From Cubamyces lactineus (Eukaryota > Basidiomycota > Agaricomycetes > Polyporales > Polyporaceae): a stretch of 64,000 nt of DNA. Position 1 is the first letter of the stretch. Each line of letters begins with the position of its first letter. Both the position numbers and the translations under genes were made by a program. The stretch spans positions 1,674,001-1,738,000 of the forward strand of contig JACDTU010000003.1 of the NCBI GenBank assembly GCA_022376465.1, read 5' to 3'. The notes under the pieces were generated by a model. It saw nothing but the letters and a program-made list of their open reading frames with translations, ran no database searches and was not told where the DNA came from. Of the stretch, positions 11,986-24,480 are shown piece after piece.

Positions 11986-13191
11986 TTACACCGCACCGCT
12001 TCCCCTCCGACTTCCAGCTGTCCGCTTCCCCGATTTCATCTTCTGTGCCTCCCCCACCAACTCCCCAATCAACTTGTTGTATGTCTCCGAGTCCTGCTGC
12101 AGAGCATCGCGCATCTGAAGTAGGTATGTCAACAAGGAGGACGTCTTGGCTGTTTGCGCCTTGATATCCGCTAGATGAGACTCAAGGGTGGATAGCGGCA
12201 TAAGCGACATTCGATCTGCTCGTTTGTGAGTATAGCTGGATGGTGCATTATATTGCTACATACCGGGAGAAAGATCGAGCAGCTCTTGCACTTTAGCTTC
12301 GTCCAGTTCCGGTCTTGGTCCTAGTCGCAACTGGGATGCGACTAGCGGTCCTTGAGTTGTTGCAGGAGACCCTGGTTGCGATGTCCCACTTCGCGCAGAA
12401 CTGCGCACTGCGGCCGTTTGCAACTTGCTCAAGCCTCCGCGAGGGCCAGGGGGCGCTGACATCGGCCGTGTGGTGATTTCGAGCATAGGTAACGCTCCAT
12501 TCGTGCGCGGAAGCACCTCGTCCAAGTTCACAGGAATGCCGAGCGATATGAGGTGCTGACGTCGTATCCGGGATCTTGTCCAATTGACGGGTTGGAAGGA
12601 CGGTGGCGTGGGTGGTAGGAGTGCATTATACAACTGTCGGCTGGGGCAGTCTGTAAATTGAGACGCAAAGTTCGTTCAAGGAATTGGAATGAGGTACCTT
12701 TCTGGAGTCACCAGCGTTTGACTGAGGCCACCGACTTCCCTGATAGGTTCCTCCGTTAGGTGCGAGATGCCGTCTCGCGACCATAAAGGACCTAGTATCC
12801 TATCCACCTCTTCTTGTAACTCCACCCGGGACGGTAGAGGATCCAATAGTAGGGGTCTCCATTCGGTCGCAATCGCAAAGGATGGTCCGACGAGACTTTC
12901 TGGTTCATCGAACGTCGCTGAACCGAAGGACGAGAAGCCCCCGGTACCGGGCGTGATGGGTATCTGTTGCGTCTCTCCAAAGTCCCCAAAGTCTCCAAAG
13001 TCGTCATCTCCATCTTCCCCAGAACCCGCAGCCGTTTCCGCCGGTGTCCGGAAATTGTCGAAGTCGTCAAAGTCATCTTGCGTAGAAGGGCCAGGAGATA
13101 CAGCGAGTGCAGGGGGATTGAGTGCTAGAGGCTGGACGGGTTCTGTAGGAGCACCCCACACCGATGCGGTGAAAGCGATATCATCTTCCAT
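11986..13191 (-). CDS. LAA2-like AP-1 accessory protein
   Basis: A mostly disordered protein of about 355 residues. Near the N-terminus it has an acidic patch with repeated DDFDDFDNF and DDDFGDFGDFG motifs, the type that binds the gamma-adaptin ear of AP-1 in yeast Laa2 (YBL010C, DUF5102 family). The middle has a conserved helix (RVELQEEVDRILGPLW) and a segment around NWTRSRIRRQHLISLGIPVNLDEVLP that matches the fungal family. The C-terminus is a coiled coil (LESHLADIKAQTAKTSSLLTYL). Introns lie near 12215-12262 and 12634-12700. The start at 13191 (MEDDIAFTASVWG) is preferred; an in-frame upstream ATG at 13224 would add eleven residues. The role in AP-1/clathrin traffic is inferred from the motif, not from close identity. 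It is divergent from RRN11. Confidence 0.65.
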
Positions 13192-13353
13192 ATCTCGAGA
13201 TTGTACTATAGGCAAGTCGAGCAAGCAGTAATGCGGTAGTTACGACCGGCGTGCTTGTTCGCGGTGCGGAGTCAAGATGATCGAACTTCGTCGCAGTCCG
13301 CACAGCGCTTATGGAACTACCATACAACTTGCCTTCCTCCACCTCCACAGCGT

Positions 13354-14304
13354 ATGCCATCTGGAGAGCAGCTGTTCATCTTCAATTCGTTCGACTCGAA
13401 GCAGCCAAAGACTACCAGAAAACTTCATATTCGTCGGGTCTTCGATGTGCTGAATCTATGTATTCAACGCCAAGATTGGCCCCGCGCTAGGCGCGCGTGG
13501 GCTATCCTAGCTCGATGCAAAGAAGTGGACTGGAAACAAATGTGGAGAACCAGTCTGCTGTTACTCGGAGAGACTGGGAACCAACATGACCTAGGGCAAT
13601 CCCATGAAGACAGAGTCAGTTTCCTGACCGTCATGATGCGCCAGCATCCCGAAGAAGTGAGAGCGTGCCGCTGCTAAGCTGTCCCTGGTGCAAAGCAAAG
13701 GCTGATCTTTGTCTTGCTAGCGCGAATCTATCCTCAAAGAGCTTGTGTTACATCTCATACAGCTGGGAATGCATAGGCGGGCTCTTGAAGAATTAGATTT
13801 GTACGAGCGCACGTTGGTTTGCGGCCGCCGTCCTGCTCATCAAGCGTCTCTCTAGATACCTGCCATCCTATCCATACCAGGATAACCCCGTCTTGCACGT
13901 ATACGCCGGTTTGATCGCCCTCTACCTTGCGCAGCCCGACAGTGATAGCTCCGAGGAAACGACCTATGGTCCGTCGCATTACACCTGTCTTCGTGAAACA
14001 GGACCGAATGCGTAAACTCTTTTGCAGGACAAGGGTGGAACGCGAACCTTCTCAGAGATGCACAAGCGCATTTTGAGCGTGCTCGGACCATAGATCCGTC
14101 AAACGTCGTCGCCGAGACCTTCCTTAGTCAGGTATATCAACACAACCAGTATATGATGGTGGCTTCTACAAGGATATCCCTGACCTGCGGTTTCAGTTAC
14201 CAGGCGCGAAGCAAAGCACTCGGGTCCAAAATACACCCGAGTCCGATGATGAGAAAATGCACATCGACGACACTGCCCAAGCTCGCAAACGGATCAGGGC
14301 GTAA
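13354..14304 (+). CDS. RRN11: RNA polymerase I core factor subunit, RRN11-like
   Basis: About 235 residues in five exons. The first exon gives HIRRVFDVLNLCIQRQDWPRARRAWAILARCKEVDWK, characteristic of the Rrn11/TAF1A family (core factor/SL1 subunit that recruits Pol I to the rDNA promoter). The second and third exons continue as TPR-like helices (RALEELDLYLPSYPYQDNPVLHVYAGLIALYLAQ), and the fourth has LLRDAQAHFERARTIDPSN, a classic TPR. Joins used: HPEE-RESILKE, LEELDL-YLPSY, TTYG-QGWNANLL, FLSQ-IPDL. The ATG at 13354 is the first in this frame; a short 5' exon upstream is possible. The 3' end lies 81 bases from that of RIX1. It sits one gene away from RPA190, so two Pol I machinery genes are neighbours. 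Confidence 0.78.
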
Positions 14305-14385
14305 AGATCGTACAAGGCCGACATGGCCGAATCCCTATGACGTTACAGCGCGATATAGAGTATGTACAGCAAAGGGCGCGAACAA

Positions 14386-17163
14386 CTATTCGGAATCCGA
14401 GTCGGAACCCAGGTCAATGGTTGGCATCGGCTCGTCGTCGTCATCTTCTCCCGCAGGCACTACTCCAGGTACTACGCTCGTTACGGGAGTAGTGGAAGAT
14501 GTGACTGGTCGCGGCAGCGCTACACTACTCGTTGGCAACGGATCGGGATGCGGCGGCAAAGAGGTCGGCGGAAGATGGACCTCGGTAGCGGTACCTCGGG
14601 ATCCATGCAGCGTAGTGAGATTGCGATGCGCAGGCCCGTCGGATGGAGCGGGTGCCGTATTAACGACGGTGGGATTAATTTGTGGAGCGTCGTCGACCTG
14701 CATCGCTGCGCTGCTAGTATCCTGCGTCCGGAGCGCTTGGCTAGCGCCATTCGCCATTTCGTCTACCCCGGCCAAGGGAGCGCTTTCCCGTGCGGTTTGG
14801 TCGACCAGCGGCGGATAATTTTCAATTGCGTTCGATCGCCTGGGACGGTGTTCCTCGACGACAACGACGCCAGCCGCAGTCCGAGCGTCAGCCTCTTCTT
14901 GGCTTTCTTCGGCACGGAAGAGTGACAGCATCTCAACATGAGGTAGCGACCGCACCAGGGGCGGGACACGAGGGTGCAGCAATAGATCTATCTCCGCAGG
15001 GACCACAATACTGCCCTGTAAAGTAGTACTAGTGTCAGCATTGTCATGTCTTGCCAACCAGGGTCACTTACGTTTTCGCTGAGCGTGCCGTCAGAAACGC
15101 TTAGGACGAGTCCGAGTCCCTTGCCCATAGTGCTGGTTGTACCAATTGCGAGATGCGCGCATGTCATCTGCAATTTTGTATACATTTTTTCGTGCAGGGA
15201 CAAATCTGGTGACAGAGTCGCAGGCGGTAAATGAGGCATTGAGGCGTAGATCGAGAGCAACAGCCTTGAAGCGAGCGAGTGTACAGGCGGATTGATCTGT
15301 GTCCGTAATAACAGATTCTCTAGCACTGATTGACGGAGAGAATTGATAGAAGTCAGCGGAGCGTTGTAACGCAACATGGATATTCGCACCGTCGACTGCC
15401 ACCAGCAGCGTTTCCCCTTCTTCCGGCGTAGAGCATACGATTTCTCGCCCAACCTTGAACACTTCATCGCCCTCATATCCGCGAGCCCGCTTTTTGCCCT
15501 TTCGGCTCCTGCCTTGCCCGCCTTCTCGTTCACCGTCTACGCTGCTTTGGGCACGCCTTGACAGCAGAATCGTGAGCATAGGCATCACAGCCCTGGCAAG
15601 ACGGGAGGACAATGTGTTATCGTGAACACGGCAATTTTGGAGCAACGACAAGATCGTCCGCAGGAAAACTAGCGTGTGCGTCCTGTACAATGTTGGCCTC
15701 AATTACAGGAAGAGCATACGAGACACTCACGACGACTGAGGCTGCTCTAAGTGATACGAGAGATGAGACAAAAGCGAAAGCATATGAGGAGCGAGATGGT
15801 GCTGGCATCTGTCGGTATATCAATAGAATGTGCACACGCAGAGGAAAGACACTTACGCTTGCGAGAGGTGATCCAGTATATCGCAAGCATACGTCCACAG
15901 TGTCGGTACTACAGAACTCTCAAGAGAGCGCACGATAGGATCCACAGCACCATCCACCTAGGGCAAACGTAAGCAAACGATGCACGGTTTACTTGGTGTT
16001 ACACCTACCGTCTCTTCCTTGTCGCACTGGAGTAATGCCAAACAAAGACGTACCAGCGACCCAACGGGAATGACGACGGGCCGAGAGGTCGTAGCACTAG
16101 GACTGCAGTGAGTAGAGCACAGAAGGTATCCTGCAAGGATTGAACACACCGTAAGAGATCCCCAATGACGCGTGTACCCGCCCTGAGGCGATCAAGAGCT
16201 AGAGGAACACCCACAACAGGGTCCTCAGCAGGAGGTGCCGGTTTCGCCATGTGAGTGTATGCTAAAATAACGCACTCAGCTGGTTATCACCGGCTTGTCT
16301 GTGTGATCAAAGTGCCTACCTGAGTCGGAGTAAGTGGTCCGAAGTTGTAAGAAAGCACCCCAGGCGAAGGCGACCGTGTCGTCCATTGCTTTCCTCCAGA
16401 GCCCTGCAGCACCAACCTTCCCGCCGGTGTGAGGAAGAACAGAGTAGAGGCTGGAACAAGCCTCAAGCATTGCGCTCGAGGTTGGATTGGGCGCCGAGCC
16501 GTTCAAATGACGCAAAGCAACATTTGACAACGCCGTATGAAGAGGACGACAGAGAGAGGGGTAGAGAGATACGATATGAGCTAGTGTATCGATCACGAGG
16601 AGCTGCGAACTGGTTAGTAGGACAGTACGGTTTGGCCCTGGAGCAACTCACGTTCACTTCAGTGTTGGTCTCCTTCTCTGCAATAGCAATAAGTGCATTG
16701 CCGAATTTCGGGACATTGGGCACGCATAGTTGCCTTTGGAATTCTGGCACATCCATTGCACTGGAGAAGACGAGCCTAAGTAACCTAATGGCTGCTTTTG
16801 TCGTAGGCACAGGTTGATTCTATTCCAAAGACATGTTATAGGACGTCCGAACTTTCGTATAAAATCGGGACATACCACGAGAAGGGACATGGCTGCAGCC
16901 ACCCAGCTCTGTGCGCATTCTAACATTATGTTCCTGGAGAACACAGCCGTTTGGAAGGCAAGACAAAGACCACTCCATCTTGCTCCAGGATCTTTCGAGT
17001 GTATGAGGGAGTTGACGCGGGCGATCCACTTTTGTGTGTGAGCAGAGGGCTGGAAATCTTCCTTTGACAAGGACTCGAGCACGAAGGGAAGGTGTAGCAC
17101 TGTGTATGCATCAGAAGCGAGCTGAAGCTGAAGCAAATCTCTCAGCTTGTGAGACGAGTCCAT
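14386..17163 (-). CDS. RIX1: Pre-rRNA processing protein RIX1 (PELP1 family)
   Basis: Scaffold of the Rix1-Ipi1-Ipi3 complex that acts with the AAA-ATPase Rea1/Mdn1 on pre-60S particles in the nucleus. The N-terminal RIX1 domain starts at the ATG at 17163 (MDSSHKLRDLLQLQL) and contains WIARVNSLIHSKDPGARWSGLCLAFQTAVFSR, a signature of the family. Helical-repeat segments follow through about 15000, interrupted by short introns. The C-terminus, read from about 14990 down to 14386, is disordered and ends in an acidic tail (DDDDEPMP...LGSDSDSE), as in other fungal RIX1 proteins. Length is about 750 residues. Exon joins in the middle (15100-16300) were not all resolved, but the frames are continuous in character. 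Confidence 0.82.
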
Positions 17164-17417
17164 GGTCGAGGGGGTGTGGATAGAACGCACACTGCAGCCA
17201 CTGCAATGCCTTGGGCAAAAAGTCTCGATCACGTGCGAGACGCGTCGCGATCGAAGACTCGAGGTGCGAGCGCGAGCACATCCGCTCCAGCTACCCAGCT
17301 GCACACGCGACTTACTGGGCTGAGTCGAATAGCTAAGCCCCACAGTTGACGGGCAAAAAAAGCATTATGCCATAAATGAGTGGATAGCAATGTACGTTAG
17401 GTCTAAAGCGTATTATA

Positions 17418-18816
17418 TCAAGGTGACAGGGAGGATATCAACATGACATAGTCGCCTAGAGCTCCCATCCACACCCAGAAGCCCGCCCAACCACATCCGA
17501 CGAAACCCTTCCAACAGCTTGGGCGGCTTTCAAAGTCGGTCTGCCACAACACACGAGCCAGTTGTGCGGCTGCGAGGCCGACACCACCGTAGAATAGCGC
17601 ACTGTGCCCGTTCAGGTAGCCTGCATATGTGATGAGGGATATCGATGACGCAGACAATGCGCTCAGAATCGGACGGGTGCGCTCTCCAAAGAGCAGCGCG
17701 GTGGACTTGATACCCATATGGACATCGTCTTTTTTGTCCTGTACTTCACTCAGTACCCTGCACTCTAGTGGAAAGGATGTATCTCACCTGATGAGCATAG
17801 ACGCTATCGTACACCAGCGTCCAGCAGACACCGCCGGCATATAGAGGGAGGCACACGCTCCAATCCACTGCACCGGCAACTGCAGACCAACCAAGGAGCG
17901 CTCCCCAGTTGAATGCAAGGCCTAGCGAACGCCAATGAAAACCCCCGATAATCAACAGACAGAGGGAATCGTTACCCAATACAGCTTGTGGCCAATAAGT
18001 GACTCGCTTCATGAATGGGTAAATAGTCACCAAGGATAGTGACGACGCGCCAAGTAGAATGCTACCATATATGAGGCATGGGTAGTCATATGCCATCGAG
18101 GACTGAACGTACCTATACCAATTCAGTTGTGTGAGCACTCCCAGGCCTGCTGTGAGTTGCAAGCCAAGGAACGCGAATGCCTGTTTTGGTGTAATTTCTC
18201 CAGCAGCAAGGGGGCGCGTCTTGGTCCTCTCTACGGTCCGGAGTAAGCCTCGCATTTCCCGCAAGAAAACGCGCTCTGACGTACCAACGCCCTTGTCTAG
18301 GTTGCGATCCCACATGTCGTTGATCGTACATCCAGCTCCGCGCATTATGAGTGCGCCTAGTCCAAACAGGCTGATGTACGTGAGAGGAGTAGTGAGGGGG
18401 GCCTCTAGAGCATATGATGCCATGGTAATAGACCATGCTGGCCGTAGCGAGACGAGTTACGCGGTGAGTAAGGGCGGGAGCACGCAGACATTCGCCTACC
18501 GACCACATGGATAGAATAGCAGCAACGTTCCAATCGGCTTGTCAATGCGCGTCAAGTACAGATATGGCCGTACAGGCTTAGGCATATAGTCAACCCATGT
18601 TGTCGGAGGGACCGGCGTCGCGTCAGTAACAGTGCTGGATGTACGAATTGTGCCCTTGAGGACTTCTTGAGTGAGAGTCAGACGTCGTGACGCTTTCGGT
18701 GTTGCATGGTGCCGCAGAGAATGTAGTGTGCGAGAGGTCAGCGAGGTGACATTGAAACGAGGACCAAGGACTCGCGAAACGGGAGCAAGGTGTATCCGGC
18801 GACCCAGGAGGTTCAT
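17418..18816 (-). CDS. COQ2: 4-hydroxybenzoate polyprenyltransferase, mitochondrial
   Basis: UbiA-family enzyme that attaches the polyprenyl tail to 4-hydroxybenzoate in ubiquinone synthesis at the inner mitochondrial membrane. An Arg/Ser-rich N-terminus without acidic residues is a plausible presequence. The first Asp-rich motif reads [12 protein letters not shown] joined across an intron to ERTKTRPLA, the COQ2 pattern. [16 protein letters not shown] follows, and then the second Asp-rich motif, [26 protein letters not shown], also across an intron. Several hydrophobic helices fill the rest, and the C-terminus is a TM hairpin ending [13 protein letters not shown]. Length is about 400 residues, normal for the family. 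It lies in tandem behind RIX1 with a 254-base gap. Confidence 0.93.
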
Positions 18817-19103
18817 GGCAAAGTCTAGCGATACGGGCGTCTACCGTGCGTCTGCGATTCTGGACCGCATCTCACCAAGTATACGTTTTGGATCACCGTC
18901 AACCACTGCAGTAGGCCAGATACGTAGTGACCAACCTGTAAGCTCACACTGCCACTTACCTCGGCGTCGCTAGCAACACATGATCATACAGAGACACTTC
19001 AATTAGAAACTCCATAAATTCCGATACATCAGTTGCGACCAAAACACAGATATGCAGGGTAGAGGTATAGATGCGAGAGACAAATACATGCACGAGTCGT
19101 TCT

Positions 19104-20112
19104 TCACCACTGCCATTCCTTTCCGATCTTGAAGGACCACTCCCAATCTGCGAGCCCAAGGCTGCGCGTCAGTGTATGCCTTCAACATACACGACGAAAA
19201 CGTTACTTACCCGCGAAGACCTCGCCATCGTCATCAACCACACGGCTACGAACCTGGTACGTTCCGGAACGAGCCAGCATGCCGGAAGGCGATTCCTCAG
19301 GGTCGAAGTTCTTGACATAAGCCTCTCCCTTCGGGTGCGGGCCGTATGAGCCAAGCATTTGCTCCATCTTGTCAACTGTTGCGTCACCAAGGTCAGTATC
19401 GTTTTATGTTGATCAATGTGATGCCCTATACCCTTAATTCCCGAACGCTTGACCACTTGGATGTACCGCACGCCCTGTCCGCAAGGTCATTCATTCGCCT
19501 CTTACTAGCTATGACAGGGGAGCACTCACCGAGATGATCCCATGGTTGACCTTGAAATTGATACGGACACTACATAACTCTTCAATACTTCGCACAAGAC
19601 AAGTCGGATCTCGTCACGCACTTGAACTCGACGCCCTCCTTGATCGTGATCGGGTTCTTCTTCAGGCTAGCAATCTGGGCATGGTCCTGCAGGTTCATGA
19701 CAAGGTGCTTGCCAGCAGGGAGAGTGGGAGAAGCGAGCTCCAGGCTCAAGATAGTGACCTAACCAGGACAGCTATAGAAATCCAGGTACGCGCATGAGTG
19801 GCCACTCGTACCTTTGGGCCACTGCCGCTAGTGGCGGCACCGGGGACAATGCCCAAGCTGGCCTTCCAGCGTGCCAAGCTCTCGTCTTCGGCATCGAGCT
19901 TCGCGTACTCATCGACGCTCTTCGCTGCACCGGGCTTGTAACCTTTCATACGGGGCGCATGAGCATGACTGCCAGGGTCAGGGTCTGGATTCCGAGATTA
20001 CCGGGCGTGGTAGTGGGGACGAGGTCGTCTTCCTCGTGCTGTGGGTAAGAGCGTCGGCGACGGAGAAGCACGACAAGTACCGATCTATAGTACGAACCTG
20101 GGGAGCAGACAT
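19104..20112 (-). CDS. RDI1: Rho GDP-dissociation inhibitor
   Basis: Cytosolic protein that extracts prenylated Rho/Cdc42 GTPases from membranes. The first exon codes only five residues (MSAPQ, from 20112) and then joins HEEDDLVPTTTPG and GYKPGAAKSVDEY, the standard N-terminal regulatory arm. DAEDESLARWKASLGI follows. The beta-sandwich includes the ITIKEGVEFK strand, FKVNHGI, GIKVDKMEQMLGSYGPHPK (joined over an intron), and FDPEESPSGMLARSGTYQVRS. The last exon reads WEWSFKIGKEW, the conserved C-terminus that helps form the prenyl pocket. Length is about 200 residues, as in yeast Rdi1. At least five introns are present. Confidence 0.93.
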
Positions 20113-20751
20113 TCTGGTCTATGGAGGTGGTGGAAAGAAGGATTGTGCTTGTGTCCGGCGCTGTGGTTGCCCTCGCTATGGCTGTTCACTACTATCGATC
20201 GATTTCCCACGAGTGCTATACGGTCGTTGCCGGCATCATAACCGCCACTGTGAGCCTGTGACGCACTGGCAACTAGAACTACATGTTACATACCTCCATC
20301 AAGGCATTCCAGGTCCCAGTCGAAGTCAAAGTCGCGCAGAGTCCGCGAGGGACTCGGCCAACACATGCAACTTAGGCCGCGGTTATGCAGGCAATAATGA
20401 CAAGAAGGTATACATATCGCTTCGCAGATAACAAACTACGGTAATCATGCATCATGCATGGGACCAAAGCGTACAACAAGTCTGATAATACTTTGCATGA
20501 GCTTCAAGGCTAGCGCCAACTGCTATAAGTGCACTACGAAAACATAAATAACTCCCGGATATCCACGAGAGACACCAATATAATGTGCTGCATAACAGGG
20601 ACGTATGATCGTAGACGTGTGGCAAGAAGTGTATGACGACGATAAACTCGACGCGGAGCAGGCGGGAGAACGGTATTAAACATGGTTCATGCCACTTCCA
20701 CTGTTTGCTGGAGGGGAATCGGCGGATGCATGCCGTCTACACAATACTTAG
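20113..20751. other. Intergenic, no gene recognised
   Basis: It holds the RDI1 promoter and the 3' side of the CCCH gene. Two copies of catgcat lie side by side at about 20447-20461. No coding signal seen. Confidence 0.4.
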
Positions 20752-22598
20752 TCAAGAGCGCGTCTCTGAGGGGAAGTCGATTGACTTGCCTCCTTTGAAC
20801 CAACACTTCCCCTTGCTCAGATGGAAGCATCGGGCACCGCTCGGACAGACATGGCCCTACGTTTGACCCTTGTTCAGGTGAAGGCGGAGACGGAGCGATG
20901 AAACACGACTAACCCAGCAGCACCTATCGCCATGTGGGCACGGGAGACCTATCACATGGAACATGTTGAGTGAATGTGGGATGGACAGTTCGCGATAGAT
21001 TCTCACCGTTCTTGAGATAGTTACACGGCGCCTTCTTTGCGTTCCTAGCGAGGACCTCTAGCTGCTCCGAGGAGAGATACCAGTCGTGCGAGTACTTGCA
21101 GTTCGGCTGTAACAGGCATTCCATCGGCGTGGTGCTCTTCATCACGGCATCCAGCAGGCAAACATCACTCACCCCTTTAGAGCATGTCATGAGATAGTGC
21201 TCATTACAAGGCGGAGGATTCTCTGTGTATAAACGATGAGCGGCATACCCATGCAGGTAGATCGCCGTTACTCACGCTTGTGCAGCGGCTGTCAGAAGCA
21301 CCGTCAATTTGGCCCGTGACGGCAATCTGTGAACGTCACCCACCTTGGTCGGATCAATGGGCTTGAGGTACTCCGACGACCCGTTCGGCGGCGGCGTGGC
21401 ATACATGGATCCTTGCGACTCCGACTGCGGACTAATGAGCCCGCCGTTCGTCACGACGCCCGAAGTCGCCTCGGAGATTCCCAACAGGGGCCCCGGCCGA
21501 CGGCCTAGCCAGGGGCTGACCTTCTCCGCCATGAAGAGGCCATCGAAGCGGGTGGTTCGAGCCGACATCCGACGCATGGCCGGGAATGAGTCGCTGGGTG
21601 GCTCCATCAGGACTAGCTTTTGGACGAGATCCTCCTTGTCAAGGCCGTCATACATCGCCAGATAGGCCTCGTCGAAACCTTGAGGCAGTGACTCAATGAA
21701 ATGCACGACAGACCGGCAGATTTAAGACTCACCTCCGAAGAAGAGCCGCAATGTTTGAGGAAAGCGGATATACGTCTTGATATATTCTACGGTGCGGATA
21801 GCCCGACATATGTCATCGAACGACCACGGCGCAGCGTTGGGCGACTGTGCATACCTTTAACTTTCACTTCGGTGCATTCTCGCCCTGGACCTGCGTCGAC
21901 AACCAAAAAGCGGGGCGAAGCTTGGCTAAAGCCCAGGAGAAAAGCTTCGAACTGCTCCGGTGCGGGAGCACCGTCGTCGCGAAGGGAGTTGAGGAGCGCC
22001 CTCTTGTTCAAGAAAATAGTGACCCAGAAAGAGAGCCGCTCGAAACCGGTGAGGTCCTGCACGAGCAGTTCCTGAGCGATCGCTTTCGTGAAGTCTTGTG
22101 CGGCTTGGCGGCCCCCTTGGTAGCCACGTTCAATGAAGGATGGATCGAACAAGAGCCGGTCGCCATCAATGACGCAGAGCACAAGCGGGTCCTGTGCCCC
22201 ACGTTCTGTGAATACGACCCGAAGCCTCTTGAGATACGGGAGAGCGTACCTGCGATACGTTGAAGGATGAGGTTTGTCTACTAAGGGAGGGAAGTTGCGC
22301 GTTATGCGACGGTTTATCGAGGTCGGTAGTGGCATTATACACTAGCTTCAAGGCGGCTAGTTCGCCTTCCAGCTCAGCGACGCGCGCCTCGAGCTCAGAG
22401 TGCCTATACAGGGTGGCGCCAGTGAGTTCTGCGGACAAATGCTCAGTTCCATAGTGACAGTTCAGCATCGTGGGCGCATCGCGTACCGCGGAGATGGTCA
22501 AGAGCGTTGTCCCTGATTTACAAATCAGCCAAGTCATTCTGGAGGTCGGTAGGCAGAAGCAGGGCGACGCACCATAGCTGCTTAGTGGCGACGGACAT
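20752..22598 (-). CDS. DUF7923-type domain protein with C-terminal CCCH zinc fingers
   Basis: Starts MSVATKQLW and joins DNALDHLR, then a coiled coil (LEARVAELEGELAALKLVYN). The central domain, VLCVIDGDRLLFDPSFIERGY followed by GGRQAAQDFTKAIA and FWVTIFLNKRALLNSL, is the conserved fungal domain found N-terminal to CCCH fingers (recalled as DUF7923). A disordered Pro/Ser-rich linker lies at about 21300-21600. The C-terminus holds Cys/His clusters: CNEHYLMTC, CLLQPNCKYSHDW, PCPHGDRCCWGHVCPSGARCFH and GKCWFKGG. These are CCCH-like zinc fingers, which suggests RNA binding. The last three exons were joined by hand and end at 20752. RNA target and process are unknown. Confidence 0.75.
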
Positions 22599-23796
22599 AG
22601 TGTGTGAGACTTAGATGGTAAGTAGTAATGAAGGCAGAGGTTAAGGAGAGAGCGAGAGTACGAAAAAGAGGGGAGGAACACGGCGAACAGACCGAAGTAC
22701 TTATAACTGCCGAAGCATCATGCCTCCTGCTGCCACTCGCGCTGCGGGAATGAGCAGGTAGATGGCCAGAATTGCTTCTTTTCCGAAACCTCCTACAGGG
22801 AAGACCGATATATTTGGGCGATAACCTAGTCAGCTTCTCGACTCCCACGCGCAGAGCCTTGAATCTGTTGCAGATGATGAGGGCGTCCGCGCAGGACACG
22901 CGGTGGCTGACATGCGGTTGACGCTCCGGGCGGTTCTTCGTCCACCTTGCACCAGGCCGAGGGCAGCATGCGAGGGGCCGGGTGGGAGCTCTTTACGTCT
23001 GAGATCTCGTATCAGTCGTAGGAGGCGGGCACATGCATGAGGGCGGCATCGCTCACACTCGTGCTGGCACTGACAGGCAAATCGAACACAAGGAACAAGA
23101 GTTGCCTAATTGAGCGGCCTACCCATAATCCGAGGCGAGCCGATGGACCGGCTGCAAAGCTTATGGTCGAGAAGGCACGAAGGGCGCCCTGAGGCGGAGA
23201 TGCGGCGCTGAGCGTGCTGGGTGCGTGGTGGATCGTTGTGGTATGTCCCGCGGTTTCCCACTTCGACTTGCACAGGACCGCATACAAACGGCACGAGTCA
23301 CTGGTCCTACCTCCCGAACTATAGCTGCACGGCCCGCGTCAACATCGCTTTACCACCAGGAGGATCGTGCCGGTCCTGCGGTCCATCTTAGGAGAATCAG
23401 CGGCGAGCAGGTCTCGACGGCTGCCTCGAGAATGACTCGAGGCGGATGTCTTTGCCGCGGCACGTACTTGGAAGGTAAGGATGGTCCGATGGGCAGGGGA
23501 ATCTACCCGCCAGGGACACGTAATCGAGAACAGCTTCCCGAGTTCTAGTATCATCTGTTTGGGTTCTTGGTCGAGCGCCAACGCCACAATTGACGGAGAT
23601 GAAGGATGCTGCGGTACTCGTTGCCCATTGGTCGAGTCGCGGCTGAGCGGTCAGCGTTTACAAACACTTCAAGGCTAGGAGAGAATGCGTCTCTTCTGTT
23701 CGACTTACCAAACCCGGACAGGAGCATTGCTATGACACCACAATTTGAGCGGTGGACCACCAGTGGCGGATGAGCATCATCCATTATGTCCACGCA

Positions 23797-24480
23797 TCAT
23801 ATCTCCGACGTTGTATCACGACGGCCTTGCCCTGACTCCGAGCCTTCACGTGAATGGTGTAGAGGTATCGAGCTCACATCTGGCTCCCCCGTGCCTGCAA
23901 TGGTGCCTCTGAGCAAACGAGCGCGGGTACCTCCACCTAGCATATGGCGGATACGCACTAGATTCAAGATGGTGTATGTGAATAGGGATAGTGACACAAT
24001 AAACGTCTGCCCATACGTCCAGGACTGATGCAACCTTGGCTACCCTCAGATGCCAAGGCACCGATATGCATGCGCTAGATCCGATAGATGTATGGGGATC
24101 TGTGGGAACTTGTCAGCGAGCGCAACTGCAGTGCTGTGAAGGCTCTCTGGGCTCACCACGAATGTATCGACCGAGGCGGTGCTTCTGTACTTACTGGCCC
24201 CCAACAGCAGGCGATATGCATTTGAAAGCTATGCTGACTTGCGCCCTGATGTCGAGGGGTGCAGTGTTCTGTTCAAATATCAGACTGTGCCAGAGTAGTA
24301 ACCAACATGAAGGGATGTCCCGGGTATGGCCCTGAAATACTCGCGTATGACAGATACTACGGCGGTGGTGATGCAAAGCTCGCCAGCGACGCGGAATAAG
24401 CAGCCAGTATCAAATGACACAAACAACGAGTTGAGACGATATTCGTTCATCAGGCACAGTACGCACGCCCAGAAGGACTT
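23797..24480 (-). pseudogene. Possible remnant of a multi-TM fungal membrane protein
   Basis: Minus-strand frames show hydrophobic runs in a plausible order: SLFVSFDTGCLFRVAGELCITTAVVSVI (about 24330-24440) and WTYGQTFIVSLSLFTYTILNLVRIRH (about 23940-24025). The WTYGQ-plus-hydrophobic block resembles the last helix of basidiomycete orphan multi-TM proteins. No start codon, full set of helices or coherent splice pattern was found, so this may be a decayed gene or chance. The upstream piece ending TALVSFGLGFAAS at about 24690-24730 might belong to it. Confidence 0.22.
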
